Positions 44,386 through 53,359 of a DNA stretch of 64,000 nt are shown here, in pieces. Position numbers and translations under genes: made by a program. A model generated the notes under the pieces. It did no database searches, was not told the origin of the DNA, and saw only the letters and a list, made by a program, of their open reading frames with translations. Origin of the DNA: Cytophagales bacterium (GTDB taxonomy: Bacteria; Bacteroidota; Bacteroidia; Cytophagales; Cyclobacteriaceae); NCBI GenBank assembly GCA_022360015.1, contig JAKSDQ010000126.1:62001-126000 (forward strand), written 5' to 3'. Within the stretch, counting starts at the first letter, position 1; every line of letters starts with the position of its first letter.

Positions 44386-44928
44386 TCAAAACATCAGGGC
44401 AATTTCAAGTTGCTTACGGATGATTTGTTTGGCTTTTACCAACTGGTTTTTAACGGTGTTTTTAGAGATTTTTAACTGAGAGGCAATTTCCTCGTATGAC
44501 TTGCCTTCTTCGTAGTTGAGCCTGATAATTTCCTTTCTTTTTTCGGAGAGTTGCTCAATGGCTTTTTTCACTTTAAACAATCGTTCCTCCTGTACATCCT
44601 CACCCGATACTTTGTATTTCTCAAGGTTTTGCCAGTATCTTTCTTTGAGCAGTGAATTTTTTTTGATTTCTTTCAAATGATCAAATACACGATTTTTGAT
44701 GATAGTAAAGAGATAGGAGGTGAAATTTAACTCGGGGTTTATACCGTGTCTTTTATTCCATACTTTAATAAATACGTCCTGAATAATATTTTCGGACTCA
44801 ACGGAATCTTTCAGAATTGAACGGCAAAAACGGACAGCAGGCGCCCTGTAAATATGATACAATGCATTGAACGCATCTCTGTCGCCGGCAGAAAGTCTTG
44901 TAAGTAATTCCTTGTTAAACTTTTGCAT
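44386..44928 (-). CDS. FecI-type ECF sigma factor
   Basis: 180 residues. Region 2 (F-N-A-L-Y-H-I-Y-R, then I-I-Q-D-V-F-I-K-V-W) and region 4 (K-R-K-E-I-I-R-L-N-Y, S-Y-E-E-I-A-S-Q-L-K-I-S, N-T-V-K-N-Q-L-V-K-A) match the Bacteroides-type sigma-70 group. It lies 171 bp upstream of the FecR gene. Released by FecR, it should transcribe the SusCD operon. The gap may hold its target promoter. Confidence 0.95.
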   Translation of the reverse strand: MQKFNKELLTRLSAGDRDAFNALYHIYRAPAVRFCRSILKDSVESENIIQDVFIKVWNKRHGINPELNFTSYLFTIIKNRVFDHLKEIKKNSLLKERYWQNLEKYKVSGEDVQEERLFKVKKAIEQLSEKRKEIIRLNYEEGKSYEEIASQLKISKNTVKNQLVKAKQIIRKQLEIALMF

Positions 44929-45121
44929 TTTTGTTCTGAAAGCGGTTCTGCGGAATAAGTTAATTCAAAAAAATCCGGAAACGATTATCTGAATATTATG
45001 CAATTATTAATTCTGTTCATCCCTAATCGACTGATAATATAAAAAAAATATTCACTTAAATGTTACAAATACAAGAGAAATTAATTACATAAAAAAGTAG
45101 ATAACATGAAAACAGTTGATA

Positions 45122-45664
45122 CTATTCCCCGGCCAAATCAACGAGTTTGTTAATGGTATTCCAGTTTCTGGTGGTGGCTGCTACCTTTAGTTTTTGTTCA
45201 AAGAAATTGTTGTTCATTTTGGCTTTACCATACCCCAAGGGAGAGAAAAAGTATATGTCCTTTCCATCCAATATAAACTCCTCGGGGCTGTCATTGATCT
45301 CCTCCAGCTTTTTGAGGCATTCCCGACTGGGGTGCTCCGCCAGGAATGTGACATATAACCTGGAAGTGTCTTCCTGGCGATCTTTAAGAAATGGATTATT
45401 CTCCAGCACCTGCACTAGTTCCTGACGCATTTTTACCAGGGCAACTACATCAAAGCCATATTTTTCCTGTATCTTTTTTTCTACCATTGCCGCCACACCA
45501 ACCGGGCTGGATTCCATGCTTTCAAAAATGACATTGCCACTCTGGACGTAGGTGCGGATATTTTGAAAATGAAGTTCCTGAAGATGTGCCCTTAAATCGG
45601 CCATTTTAATTTTCTTCCGGCCACTCACGTTAATGCCTCTTAATAATGCTATATAGGTTTTCAT
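45122..45664 (-). CDS. DUF1697 domain protein
   Basis: 180 residues from ATG 45664. The opening Y-I-A-L-L-R-G-I-N-V-S-G, then L-G-F-type helix region, T-Y-V-Q-S-G-N-V-I-F and the C-terminal R-N-W-N-T-I-N-K-L are the signature of DUF1697. The function of this widespread cytoplasmic family is not known. The frame extends 22 codons further upstream but that part has no family match. It is a single-gene unit. Confidence 0.92.
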   Translation of the reverse strand: MKTYIALLRGINVSGRKKIKMADLRAHLQELHFQNIRTYVQSGNVIFESMESSPVGVAAMVEKKIQEKYGFDVVALVKMRQELVQVLENNPFLKDRQEDTSRLYVTFLAEHPSRECLKKLEEINDSPEEFILDGKDIYFFSPLGYGKAKMNNNFFEQKLKVAATTRNWNTINKLVDLAGE

Positions 45665-45918
45665 CAGGCTTTGGTTTTGTTTTCGTTTTGAATATCGAAC
45701 AAACTCCTGATTTTTAAAAGAAGAAACCATATTTTGGATATTTCCAGTTGGGTGTCAGGTGACATATTCCTGTGGTTTGGCTTATGAAATCACAGATTGC
45801 TCTTGATGAATAGTTTTGCTATCAGTATTTTGTCTTTTGGGATAAAAAGGGGTATTATTTGGAAGATAATTATAAAAAACAGATGATGAATAAATGGTAA
45901 TTCTTCTATATTTGCCGT

Positions 45919-46128
45919 GTGGCAAAAATCTATGGTTTAGATCAGGCAGTTAAAATTATCATTCAAGATGTTGAATACTATCAATCTTTGGATCAAAAAG
46001 ACAGAAGCAATATGAGGGTTTACAGGCAAAGGTTTTTAGATGGTAAATTAAATTTTGAAACCAAAATCAAAATGGTTAAAAAATACGGCGGGGAGGTAAC
46101 TGTAGATGTTAAAGTTAAACTGAAATAA
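45919..46128 (+). CDS. small hypothetical protein, 69 residues
   Basis: Starts with GTG at 45919. The product is soluble, rich in Lys and Gln, with two predicted helices (A-V-K-I-I-I-Q-D-V-E-Y-Y) and a short K-M-V-K-K-Y-G-G-E-V segment that resembles a helix-turn-helix end. No family recognised. A hairpin (46140-46164) follows 11 bp after the stop and may terminate it. It belongs to an AT-rich patch of small ORFs, perhaps acquired. Confidence 0.5.
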   Translation: MAKIYGLDQAVKIIIQDVEYYQSLDQKDRSNMRVYRQRFLDGKLNFETKIKMVKKYGGEVTVDVKVKLK

Positions 46129-46139
46129 TTTTTTTCTTA

Positions 46140-46164
46140 AATCTGTTACACTTAGTAACAGATT
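46140..46164. repeat. ACTTA-loop hairpin, copy 1
   Basis: AATCTGTTAC, loop ACTTA, GTAACAGATT: a perfect 10-bp stem. A near-identical copy lies at 46418-46444, flanking a decayed small ORF. Confidence 0.75.
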
Positions 46165-46196
46165 GTTTATATTAGCATATCGTTAAACTAAAGAAA

Positions 46197-46405
46197 ATGA
46201 TCATTAAAAAAGTAAGTGAAAAATCATTATTATACCAAATTGTAATTGAGAGATTTTCGAAACATTCGATGTAAATGACATAATTGAAATTTAAGTTAAT
46301 ATAGCTGATAAAGTATATGCAACTACCCGGATTAAATCAGAAGGAGCAAAAATTATTAATTCCGGTAAATACCCGGAATTTCAAACCATAAATAAATTCA
46401 TCTAA
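46197..46405 (+). pseudogene. decayed small ORF between two hairpins
   Basis: An ATG at 46197 opens I-I-K-K-V-S-E-K-S-L-L-Y but stops after 25 codons. A second frame continues F-D-V-N-D-I-I-E, and the last part reads V-Y-A-T-T-R-I-K-S-E-G-A-K-I-I to a TAA at 46405. The start and final stop are out of frame, so at least two frame changes occurred. Confidence 0.45.
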
Positions 46406-46417
46406 AATTTTTTACTA

Positions 46418-46444
46418 AAGTCTGCTACACTTAGTAACAGATTT
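46418..46444. repeat. ACTTA-loop hairpin, copy 2
   Basis: TCTGCTAC, loop ACTTA, GTAACAGA with one mismatch and followed by T-rich sequence, so it could act as a terminator on the plus strand. Copy 1 is at 46140-46164. Confidence 0.65.
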
Positions 46445-46470
46445 TTGACTCTAAACAAAATTATATAATT

Positions 46471-46683
46471 ATGAGGAGTTATAAGATAATAGGCTATTAC
46501 GATGAAGTTGAATTTTTTTCAACAAAATTTAAGAAAATAACAAAGAAAGATTTTGACCGTGTCATGGAAATCTTTAAAGAGAAATTTTCATTTAAAGACG
46601 GTTTCGATATGCAAATTTTAGGTTGGAAATGTAAAGAATACAACTACACTATTCATGATGTTTTTCCGACAAAAGATAATTGA
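46471..46683 (+). CDS. small hypothetical protein, 70 residues
   Basis: ATG at 46471, 27 bp after the second ACTTA hairpin. The product is soluble with aromatic and Lys residues (I-I-G-Y-Y-D-E-V-E-F-F, then I-L-G-W-K-C-K-E-Y-N-Y). No family recognised. Codon use and AT content match the small ORF at 45919. It could be a member of a mobile or defence-associated patch, but nothing confirms this. Confidence 0.45.
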   Translation: MRSYKIIGYYDEVEFFSTKFKKITKKDFDRVMEIFKEKFSFKDGFDMQILGWKCKEYNYTIHDVFPTKDN

Positions 46684-46856
46684 TTACAAACAAGATAAGT
46701 ATCAATTATGAAAAAACAGGTATCATTCAAACAGAATGGTATCAGGCTTCCAAGTATGCGGCAAGCCATTAAATTCTTGTTAAACAACCAGTTATAAACT
46801 GAACATTTTGCTACTACTATTTTATCCTTTCGCGACATCTTTTGAGGCTGTCATAG

Positions 46857-49463
46857 CTAAAAGTCAATTCTAAACATAAAATTTGGGGTAACCCCCAGGG
46901 AGAATTGTTCAACCAGATCAGGTTGGCTGTTACGGTTCATGCGGTAGTAGGCGTTGACAATGTTTTTGCGGTTAAACAGATTCCACAGGGACGCCCCCAA
47001 CTGGGCCTTCACATCGCGGGTAAGGGTGAAATTATATCTGGCAGAAAGGTCAACACGCAGGTAATCCCTGAGCCGCGTACTGTTGGGAAATTCATAATTA
47101 ATATTGTTATCAACAATGCTATTTTCCTCATCAGGCTCGGTAAACGGCCTTCCGGTATGCCAGTTGAGCCCTGCGGATACATGCAGGTGCCGGTTCTGAT
47201 AGCTGGTTCCGATGGTCAGGGTATGATTGATCTCGAGGTTGTTTGGAAAAGACGGAGGAATGAATTCATCAAATTGAAAGGTATTGTCTGTGAGTGAATA
47301 GCTGAGCCATGAATTAAACCTGTCAAACTTTTTGTTTATTAAAAAGTCTATCCCGGATGCCTCATAACTGCCGGGCGCCCTTAAAAATTGAAACTGGTTC
47401 TGAAAGCCCTGGCTGGAGGAGGTAATCCCCTCTACCTGTTTGACATAACCTTCTATGGTCAGTAACAGGTCATTTTTGTTATAATGAATCCCGGCGGAAA
47501 GCTGCTTGCTTTCAATGACCGGGATATCGTCATCATTTGAAAGTACCCAGCGCCTTTTTTCCACGCCTAAAAAATCGGTTTGGAAATCAATGATCTGGGT
47601 GGTGGTCTGGCTTTTCATTTCACCCAAAACCTCCAGTGAAAAATAGTCATGAAATTTTTGGCTGATGGTCAGCCGGGGTTCAATGATGACTTTCCCAAAC
47701 TTCTGCCAAATGTTACCGCGAATGCCCATACGAATATTGGTGGCACCGGAGGCAGAACTGTAATTGCTTTCGGCAAAAACTGCCTGCGTTCTCAGTACAT
47801 TTTTTATTGATCTGCGAAAGGTGGGGTTATTGATATCTTCCAGGTTGCTAATGCCTACCTCAAAAAACTGGTATCCTCCGGAAAGGCTGATGTTACGATG
47901 CAGGTCTAACGATGCGCTTAATTTTAGTCCGGTATCCAGCACCTCATTTTCCTGGATCAGGCGCTGGTTATTAGGGATATCGCAATTGATGGCACTCAAT
48001 TCATACCAGGAAAGGTATAGTTGCGCCTGCGTACTGAGTTTATCATTCCATAGCCGCCGGTAGTTGATACCCGTCGCAAGGTTATGTTGTTCCAAACCAC
48101 TGGTTCTGGATTCGGCAACATTGTTGATCAATTCATTCTCCTGGTATTCTATGTCATTGAAGACATTCAAAAAGCTGAGCCTGAGTTTATCCTTGGGCGT
48201 GATATCATACAGAAACTTGAAACTCATATCGTAGAAATAAAAGTTTTCATCCACAGTTACCACCGTATCTGTCCCACTCGCAAACCCTGTTACCTCGGTG
48301 TCGATGAAAGCGCGTTCAAAATACTGGTCATAGGTAGGGGTTTCCAGTGCATCGGCGATAGATCTACGGCCTGATACATGAATGGCTGCTTTTTCAGATA
48401 AGGGTATCCGGGCAAAGGCATCTCCATTGATCAGGTTAACCCCGGCTCCTCCGGAGAATCCGGTTGTCAACTGATCCTCCGGGCGGATATCAATTGTGCT
48501 CGATACGCCATCGCCCAGGAATGCTGTGGTACCGTTTTTGATAAGGGCTACTTTTTCGGTTAAATAAGGATTGAATGCAGAAATCAATCCAAAAAAATGA
48601 CCCGACAGGTACATTCTGATACCATCCCACAGCACAAGGTTCTGGTCGTTGGTTCCACCCCTGACATTGATATCAGATACGGTTTCATTAATACTTTGAA
48701 TGCCAGGTAAAGCCTGAATGGTGTATAGCACATCGGGATCGGTTAATCCGGGCAATATGCCAACGGTTGCTGTATTGATATCAAATGAACCGTCTGTTCT
48801 TTTATTGATCCCTTCCGTAATATAGTTCGATACTACCACTTCCTGCAAGGCAGTTATATTTTGTGTCAGATAAACTGCTTTGCAGGGTACATCCACCAGT
48901 TCAGAGACCTGCATACCGGTGATTTCATAACCAAGAAATCGAATGATCACCGAATCGCCCTGCGATAGGTTGCTGATTTTAAAATAGCCCTTGTCATCGC
49001 TGACTGTCATTTCCCGGGTTGACATGATGGCGGCACCGGTTATGGCTTCGCCTGTTTCGCTGTCCCTGACAAATCCACATATCTCCCACACTGCTGAAAC
49101 GGGTTTGCTAATGGCTACAAACCTGTTGTCTAATTGTTGGAAAAGTAAATCCGTGTTTTCCTGCAGGTATTGAAGTGAACTTTCAAGGTCGAAGCCTGCA
49201 GGTGGTGCTATAAGTGTGATACCTTCCACATTTTCATCAATGTAGGTGAAAGTAATTTCAAAGCGTTCCTCCAACAATTGCAGAATGTGTTCCAGGGGTT
49301 GCTTCTGGTTATCTTTTTGTGCTAAACCATTTAAACTTATCAGCATAAAAAAGCAAAGACCCGTCAGGGATCGATGCTTTAGCCCGGTACGGTCAACCGT
49401 TTTTATTGCGGCCTTAGTCAACCTGTTATTTACCTGATAAGATGACCTGTTTATTTTCTTCAA
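46857..49463 (-). CDS. TonB-dependent receptor with STN domain
   Basis: 868 residues. An N-terminal stretch of about 28 residues precedes the signal peptide (L-C-F-F-M-L-I-S-L-N-G-L-A-Q), so the true start may be internal. Then come an STN-type domain (about 55-115), a carboxypeptidase-like sandwich (I-C-G-F-V-R-D-S-E-T-G), the plug (I-N-V-R-G-G-T-N-D-Q-N) and a barrel ending N-F-M-F-R-I-D-F. It lacks a SusD partner, so it resembles FecA-like siderophore or metal receptors. It overlaps the upstream FecR gene by 38 bp. Confidence 0.92.
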   Translation of the reverse strand: MKKINRSSYQVNNRLTKAAIKTVDRTGLKHRSLTGLCFFMLISLNGLAQKDNQKQPLEHILQLLEERFEITFTYIDENVEGITLIAPPAGFDLESSLQYLQENTDLLFQQLDNRFVAISKPVSAVWEICGFVRDSETGEAITGAAIMSTREMTVSDDKGYFKISNLSQGDSVIIRFLGYEITGMQVSELVDVPCKAVYLTQNITALQEVVVSNYITEGINKRTDGSFDINTATVGILPGLTDPDVLYTIQALPGIQSINETVSDINVRGGTNDQNLVLWDGIRMYLSGHFFGLISAFNPYLTEKVALIKNGTTAFLGDGVSSTIDIRPEDQLTTGFSGGAGVNLINGDAFARIPLSEKAAIHVSGRRSIADALETPTYDQYFERAFIDTEVTGFASGTDTVVTVDENFYFYDMSFKFLYDITPKDKLRLSFLNVFNDIEYQENELINNVAESRTSGLEQHNLATGINYRRLWNDKLSTQAQLYLSWYELSAINCDIPNNQRLIQENEVLDTGLKLSASLDLHRNISLSGGYQFFEVGISNLEDINNPTFRRSIKNVLRTQAVFAESNYSSASGATNIRMGIRGNIWQKFGKVIIEPRLTISQKFHDYFSLEVLGEMKSQTTTQIIDFQTDFLGVEKRRWVLSNDDDIPVIESKQLSAGIHYNKNDLLLTIEGYVKQVEGITSSSQGFQNQFQFLRAPGSYEASGIDFLINKKFDRFNSWLSYSLTDNTFQFDEFIPPSFPNNLEINHTLTIGTSYQNRHLHVSAGLNWHTGRPFTEPDEENSIVDNNINYEFPNSTRLRDYLRVDLSARYNFTLTRDVKAQLGASLWNLFNRKNIVNAYYRMNRNSQPDLVEQFSLGVTPNFMFRIDF

Positions 49464-50340
49464 GCTGATAGTCGATGTTAACAGGAAGCGAAATAGCCTT
49501 CAATGCCAGTGTTATGTCGTTATGAATAAATGCACCCGTAAAACGTTGATCGATATCCACGTTTTTAATAATAACGGAAACATCATATTGCCTTTCAAAT
49601 TCCTGTATGACATACTTAAGCGGCACACTTGAAAAGGAACTTTCCCCGGCCAGCCAGGAGGGTGAAACCTGCAAAGACAGTGCTTCCGTAGTGACTTCTC
49701 CATTAATGATCCTGAACATCTGATTGGGATTGAGCTTCACTACCTGCTGTGCGCTTTGCACCTGAACCAGGCCCTCATAGCAAATCACTTCGAAATAATT
49801 TTCCCGGTTTTTTACATTAAATTCAGTACCTAAAACACGCACCACACCTGATGATGTTTCCACATCAAACCTCGACCCTTTCGCCACTTTGAAAAAGCCT
49901 TCCCCATCCAAAGTCACTTTCCGCTTATCTTTCCACTTTTTCGTCGGGTACATTAACCGTGAATGGGCATTTAAAGTGACCAAGGAGGAATCCGGTAATA
50001 CGATTTCCGTTTTTTCTGCCACCAGTGTTTCTACCGTTGTTAAAGCATCCCGTGTTAAAAATACATAAACTACTGATAGTAAAACAAATACTGCCGCAAC
50101 TCTCAACAAGGGCTTCATCCATTTCATAGGTACAATCCTTCCTTCTTCAGCTTTTGAAGTCCTGGCCTGCTCCAGGCGGGATAACTCATCGGCTACATCA
50201 TACTCCGGCGCCTTAAATGCTGGCAGGGCCCTGGAAAGTCTGTCCAGTGATTTTTGTTGTTCAGACCCCTTAAAAGCGCGCTCATCCTCTTCTGTTAAAG
50301 TCCCTTCAAGCCATTTTTTAATGTAGTCTTCGTCTTTCAT
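49426..50340 (-). CDS. FecR family anti-sigma factor / signal transducer
   Basis: 304 residues. N-terminal cytoplasmic helices (I-K-K-W-L-E-G-T-L-T), a transmembrane helix near residue 85 (V-F-V-L-L-S-V-V-Y-V-F-L), then the FecR domain with V-L-P-D-S-S-L-V-T-L-N-A-H-S, V-T-L-D-G-E-G-F-F-K-V and V-L-G-T-E-F-N-V. A C-terminal domain of STN-interacting type follows. It links the TonB receptor downstream with the sigma factor upstream. Confidence 0.93.
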   Translation of the reverse strand: MKDEDYIKKWLEGTLTEEDERAFKGSEQQKSLDRLSRALPAFKAPEYDVADELSRLEQARTSKAEEGRIVPMKWMKPLLRVAAVFVLLSVVYVFLTRDALTTVETLVAEKTEIVLPDSSLVTLNAHSRLMYPTKKWKDKRKVTLDGEGFFKVAKGSRFDVETSSGVVRVLGTEFNVKNRENYFEVICYEGLVQVQSAQQVVKLNPNQMFRIINGEVTTEALSLQVSPSWLAGESSFSSVPLKYVIQEFERQYDVSVIIKNVDIDQRFTGAFIHNDITLALKAISLPVNIDYQLEENKQVILSGK

Positions 50341-50404
50341 GTTTTCCGCATTTCAAATATATAACCGGTAAAATCCCGTTTTTCCTACCTTCATAAAAAT
50401 TTAA

Positions 50405-50920
50405 TCATATATCCCCGACCTTTTTTCTTAAAATATCCAATGCTGTGTATATTCTTTTTTCTACTGCCTTCCGTGATATACCCAGCATTTCAGCAATTTC
50501 TTTGTGTTTTTTCCCTTCAATCCGGTTGAGTAAAAAAGTTACCCGTTGTTGCTCAGTCAACGACTCCAATGCGTTTTGCAATTTATCCATGTATTCCTTT
50601 TCCTCCATCACATATTCAGGAGACTCACTGGTCTGACTTTTAGGTTTTTCCTGGCTGTATCTTAAAACTGTTTGCTTCTTCGACAGCTCGTTCAACATTT
50701 TATTAGTGGCCACAGTGAATAAAAAAGAGCGTGCTTTTTCCTCCTCCACCTTATGGCAATTGTCCCAAAGTTTTAAAAAGGCTTCCTGCACCAGGTCGCC
50801 CGGATTGTTTTCAGCACCATATTTATAGTGCAGAAAGTTATGTAGGTCTTTTGCATGCCTTTTAAAAAGCTCATTGTATAACTTTTCATCACAGACACCT
50901 CCCTGAGTTTTTATTGCCAT
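50405..50920 (-). CDS. FecI-type ECF sigma factor
   Basis: 171 residues. Region 2 contains N-P-G-D-L-V-Q-E-A-F-L-K-L-W and the A-R-S-F-L-F-T-V-A-T-N segment; region 4 shows L-T-E-Q-Q-R-V-T-F-L-L-N-R-I, H-K-E-I-A-E-M-L-G-I-S and A-V-E-K-R-I-Y-T-A. Gene order sigma, FecR, receptor is that of a cell-surface signalling system. It is less similar to the sigma factor at 44386 than the shared arrangement suggests, so the two systems probably recognise different promoters. Confidence 0.95.
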   Translation of the reverse strand: MAIKTQGGVCDEKLYNELFKRHAKDLHNFLHYKYGAENNPGDLVQEAFLKLWDNCHKVEEEKARSFLFTVATNKMLNELSKKQTVLRYSQEKPKSQTSESPEYVMEEKEYMDKLQNALESLTEQQRVTFLLNRIEGKKHKEIAEMLGISRKAVEKRIYTALDILRKKVGDI

Positions 50921-51075
50921 TCAATTACAAAAATTTCCACTAAAAATAAAAATAAATTCCAAACCGTGGTAGGAATTATTCCGGATCATCGGTTTTATGT
51001 ACGAAAAGCGATAATGCTGATTTCAAAAAACAAAGAAAAACAAATTTTAATCGTAACAAGATAAAATCATAAAAA

Positions 51076-51816
51076 ATGAAACAATCAATTAAATTAACGG
51101 CGCTTATTGTAATAATATTCATGGCACTAAGTGTTTTATTGGGAAGCTGCAGTGATGACGATAGCAGCGATCCGAACGTTGCCAGCGTTCAACTGAATAT
51201 GAAAGCGACTGCCAGCAATTCCAGGGTTGTTGCCTCAGGCAGAACCACCAATGCAGAATTAACCCTGCGGGAGGTTTTGTTAGGGGTCACCGAACTTGAA
51301 TTTGAATTGCTTGATGATGACGCAGCCCCGAATGAGGATGATGATGAAATCGAATTCGAAGGAAATTTTGTGGTAGACCTTATCAATGGTACCAGCACCC
51401 CTGACTTTGGTGTGGCTAACTTGTTGCCAGGTACTTATGAAGAAATTGAACTGGAACTGGAACCCATTCTGGAAGATGGAAATACGATCTTCGTACTTCT
51501 TGAATATTTGCCAGAGGGTGCAACGGAGCCCTATGTAATTGAATATTCAAACCGAGAAGATCTGGAAGTGGAGTTTGAACGTGACGCCGGTTTCAACCTG
51601 GACGGTGGTAGCCTGAGTCAGTTTCTTGTACTGCTTGATCTTGATAAACTTTTTTCCGGGGTCGATTTCAGCTCGGCTGATACGGATAATGACGGAACGA
51701 TAAGGATCAATGCCAACTCAAACTCCTCCCTGGCTGCCCAGATCAAAAATAACCTTTACAAGTCATTGGATGCCGGAGAAGATGACGATGGGGATGATGA
51801 CATCGACGACGATTAA
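51076..51816 (+). CDS. acidic lipoprotein, DUF4382-like
   Basis: 246 residues with a lipobox (L-G-S-C-S) near residue 24 followed by D-D-D-S-S-D, a surface-export type signal. One beta-rich domain (about 38-200) carries V-V-D-L-I-N-G-T and L-L-P-G-T-Y-E-E-I-E-L, as in DUF4382. The last 50 residues contain D-T-D-N-D-G-T, a calcium-type loop, and end in a poly-acidic tail. Function unknown; calcium binding is plausible. It stands alone and is followed by a strong hairpin. Confidence 0.7.
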   Translation: MKQSIKLTALIVIIFMALSVLLGSCSDDDSSDPNVASVQLNMKATASNSRVVASGRTTNAELTLREVLLGVTELEFELLDDDAAPNEDDDEIEFEGNFVVDLINGTSTPDFGVANLLPGTYEEIELELEPILEDGNTIFVLLEYLPEGATEPYVIEYSNREDLEVEFERDAGFNLDGGSLSQFLVLLDLDKLFSGVDFSSADTDNDGTIRINANSNSSLAAQIKNNLYKSLDAGEDDDGDDDIDDD

Positions 51817-51852
51817 AATATATAAATTCACCTTATCTCCAGTTTGCTTATT

Positions 51853-51890
51853 AAGGCTCTGTTAAGTATTTAACGGAGCCTTTATCTTTA
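51853..51890 (+). terminator. intrinsic terminator after the acidic lipoprotein gene
   Basis: AAGGCTCTGTTAA, loop GTAT, TTAACGGAGCCTT (one T-G wobble) followed by TATCTTTATT. It lies 36 bp after the stop. Confidence 0.8.
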
Positions 51891-51950
51891 TTGCATCCCA
51901 TGGTCAAAATGGCCCCGGGATACTGAGATGGTGCAAACGTCCCGTGGGTG

Positions 51951-52041
51951 TTACGTTTTCAACAAAATTCTTTGTGTCTCTTTATGTCTTAGTGTTTGTG
52001 GTTAACCATTTTTCACCACGGAGACACTAAGACACAAAGAA
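51951..52041. repeat. dispersed palindromic element, copy D
   Basis: The stem 51969-52041 has TTTGTGTCTC / GAGACACTAAGACACAAAGA arms around GGTTAACCATTTTTCACC. The left outer arm CCGTGGGTGTTACG matches the solo arm at 14455. It lies between convergent genes. The sequence just right of it (GGGCAGGGATGT) also recurs beside copy C. Confidence 0.85.
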
Positions 52042-52102
52042 ATTGGGCAGGGATGTGATGTAATTCATGCAATTCCTGCCCGGGAATGGGTGTGGCAAAT
52101 AA

Positions 52103-52330
52103 TCAATTCACCGGCTGCTCAAAACAGGTCCTGCCGGAGACGCACGTGGGAGGGTCTACCAGTCCGTTATCAGGACCGGCACCACCCGTGGATTTTATGC
52201 ACCAGCAGATCGAATTGGCATCATCCAGTAAATACAAGGCATTTTCACCGCCTTCAAGGGTTCCATAAGGATTCTTGACCCTCAAAAACCGGCAAAACTT
52301 TATGTCTGAAGATTTAACTTTTTCCATCAT
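52103..52330 (-). CDS. small Cys-rich protein of the PaoABC-like operon
   Basis: 75 residues, two adjacent ATGs (52330 and 52327). Counted from the second, five Cys fall at 12, 41, 43, 62 and 68, including an I-C-W-C-I motif, with no signal peptide. It starts 8 bp after the FAD-subunit stop, so it is the fourth gene of the unit 56363-52103. I do not know the family. Cofactor delivery, redox relay or cluster binding are possible roles. Confidence 0.65.
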   Translation of the reverse strand: MMEKVKSSDIKFCRFLRVKNPYGTLEGGENALYLLDDANSICWCIKSTGGAGPDNGLVDPPTCVSGRTCFEQPVN

Positions 52331-52337
52331 AATATAA

Positions 52338-53348
52338 TTAAGTCGTTTGTAGGATCGCTCTTTTAACAATGGCTTTGAACAAAGGAACCTTGTACGCATT
52401 TTTTGATAAAGGCGTGGCGCCTTTCATAGAGGCCTCTGCCGATTCTTCGGCTGATTGTTCGGTGATCTCCTTGCCTTTTAATGCGGCTGAAGCCGCATCA
52501 GAAACAATAGGTACGGGGGCTGCGGCACCTAAAGCGACCACAGCATTTTTGCAGTTCCGGCCCGACATTTGCAAAACTACTGCTACATCGGCAATGGCCC
52601 AGTCATAAGACTCCCTGGCACCTTGTTTGATGTAAAAACTTTTTGTTTTACTGCTTACCGGTGGAACAATTACGGCAGTAATTAATTCGTTGGATTCCAG
52701 AATGCATTCTTTACTACTGTCATCGCCCGGGCTTACAAAAAAGTCCTGCATCGGAACAGTTCTTTGCTTGCCGTTCGGGCCTGCGATTTCCACAGAGGCG
52801 CCAAAAGCGAGTAATGCAGTTGCTACGGATGAAGCGTGAACGCTGGAGCATGATCCGTTCTTTATAACAGCATGGAATTCATTCTCCCCATTGCGCGCGA
52901 AACACGTGCCGGAGCCTTTTCTCAAACACTGGTGGTCGAGAGAGCGGAAATACCAGCACCTCGTCCGCTGCGCAAGATTTCCGCCCAGACTAGCCATATT
53001 TCTGAGCTGAGGGGTGCCGGCATGTGCTACAGCCTGGTGAAGGGCCTTGTAATGCTCCTTAATGTCAGTGTTGGCTTCCATCTGGGCAAGGGTGACGTTG
53101 GCACCCAGTTTCAGGCCGCTTTTTTGAATATAGGAAATCGTGTCAAGTCCTGGTATATTCTTTATATTGATGACTTTCTGTGGCTCTACAAGACCTTCCT
53201 TCATCAGGTCGAGCAGATCGATACCACCTGATTTGAATACCGCTGGCTGATCAGGGGCTTTGGTCGTTAAAACTTCTGAAACTGTTGCGTTTACCTGCTC
53301 CAGGGCTTCATCAACGGTTTTGGCTTCAAACCAACTAAATTTATTCAT
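52338..53348 (-). CDS. xanthine-dehydrogenase-family FAD-binding subunit with extra Fe-S cluster
   Basis: 336 residues. FAD-binding motifs of the CO-dehydrogenase flavoprotein group are visible: K-L-G-A-N-V-T-L-A and A-S-L-G-G-N-L-A-Q. After it comes R-C-W-Y-F-R and three more Cys (Q-C-L, T-C-F, S-C-S), a four-Cys insert that in PaoB and HcrB holds a 4Fe-4S cluster. This places it with the PaoB-type medium subunit. It passes electrons between the molybdenum and Fe-S subunits and FAD. It lies 12 bp downstream of the large subunit gene. Confidence 0.88.
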   Translation of the reverse strand: MNKFSWFEAKTVDEALEQVNATVSEVLTTKAPDQPAVFKSGGIDLLDLMKEGLVEPQKVINIKNIPGLDTISYIQKSGLKLGANVTLAQMEANTDIKEHYKALHQAVAHAGTPQLRNMASLGGNLAQRTRCWYFRSLDHQCLRKGSGTCFARNGENEFHAVIKNGSCSSVHASSVATALLAFGASVEIAGPNGKQRTVPMQDFFVSPGDDSSKECILESNELITAVIVPPVSSKTKSFYIKQGARESYDWAIADVAVVLQMSGRNCKNAVVALGAAAPVPIVSDAASAALKGKEITEQSAEESAEASMKGATPLSKNAYKVPLFKAIVKRAILQTT

Positions 53349-53359
53349 GTCCTGGTAAT

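Noticed and set aside
46707-46796. A 29-codon ORF (M-K-K-Q-V-S-F-K-Q) after the small gene at 46471
   Set aside because: Too short and without family or context support, although it reads like the start of a small protein.
50972-50982. GGAATTATTCC palindrome upstream of the sigma factor at 50920
   Set aside because: Short and AT-rich; no second copy at the other sigma genes to support an operator.
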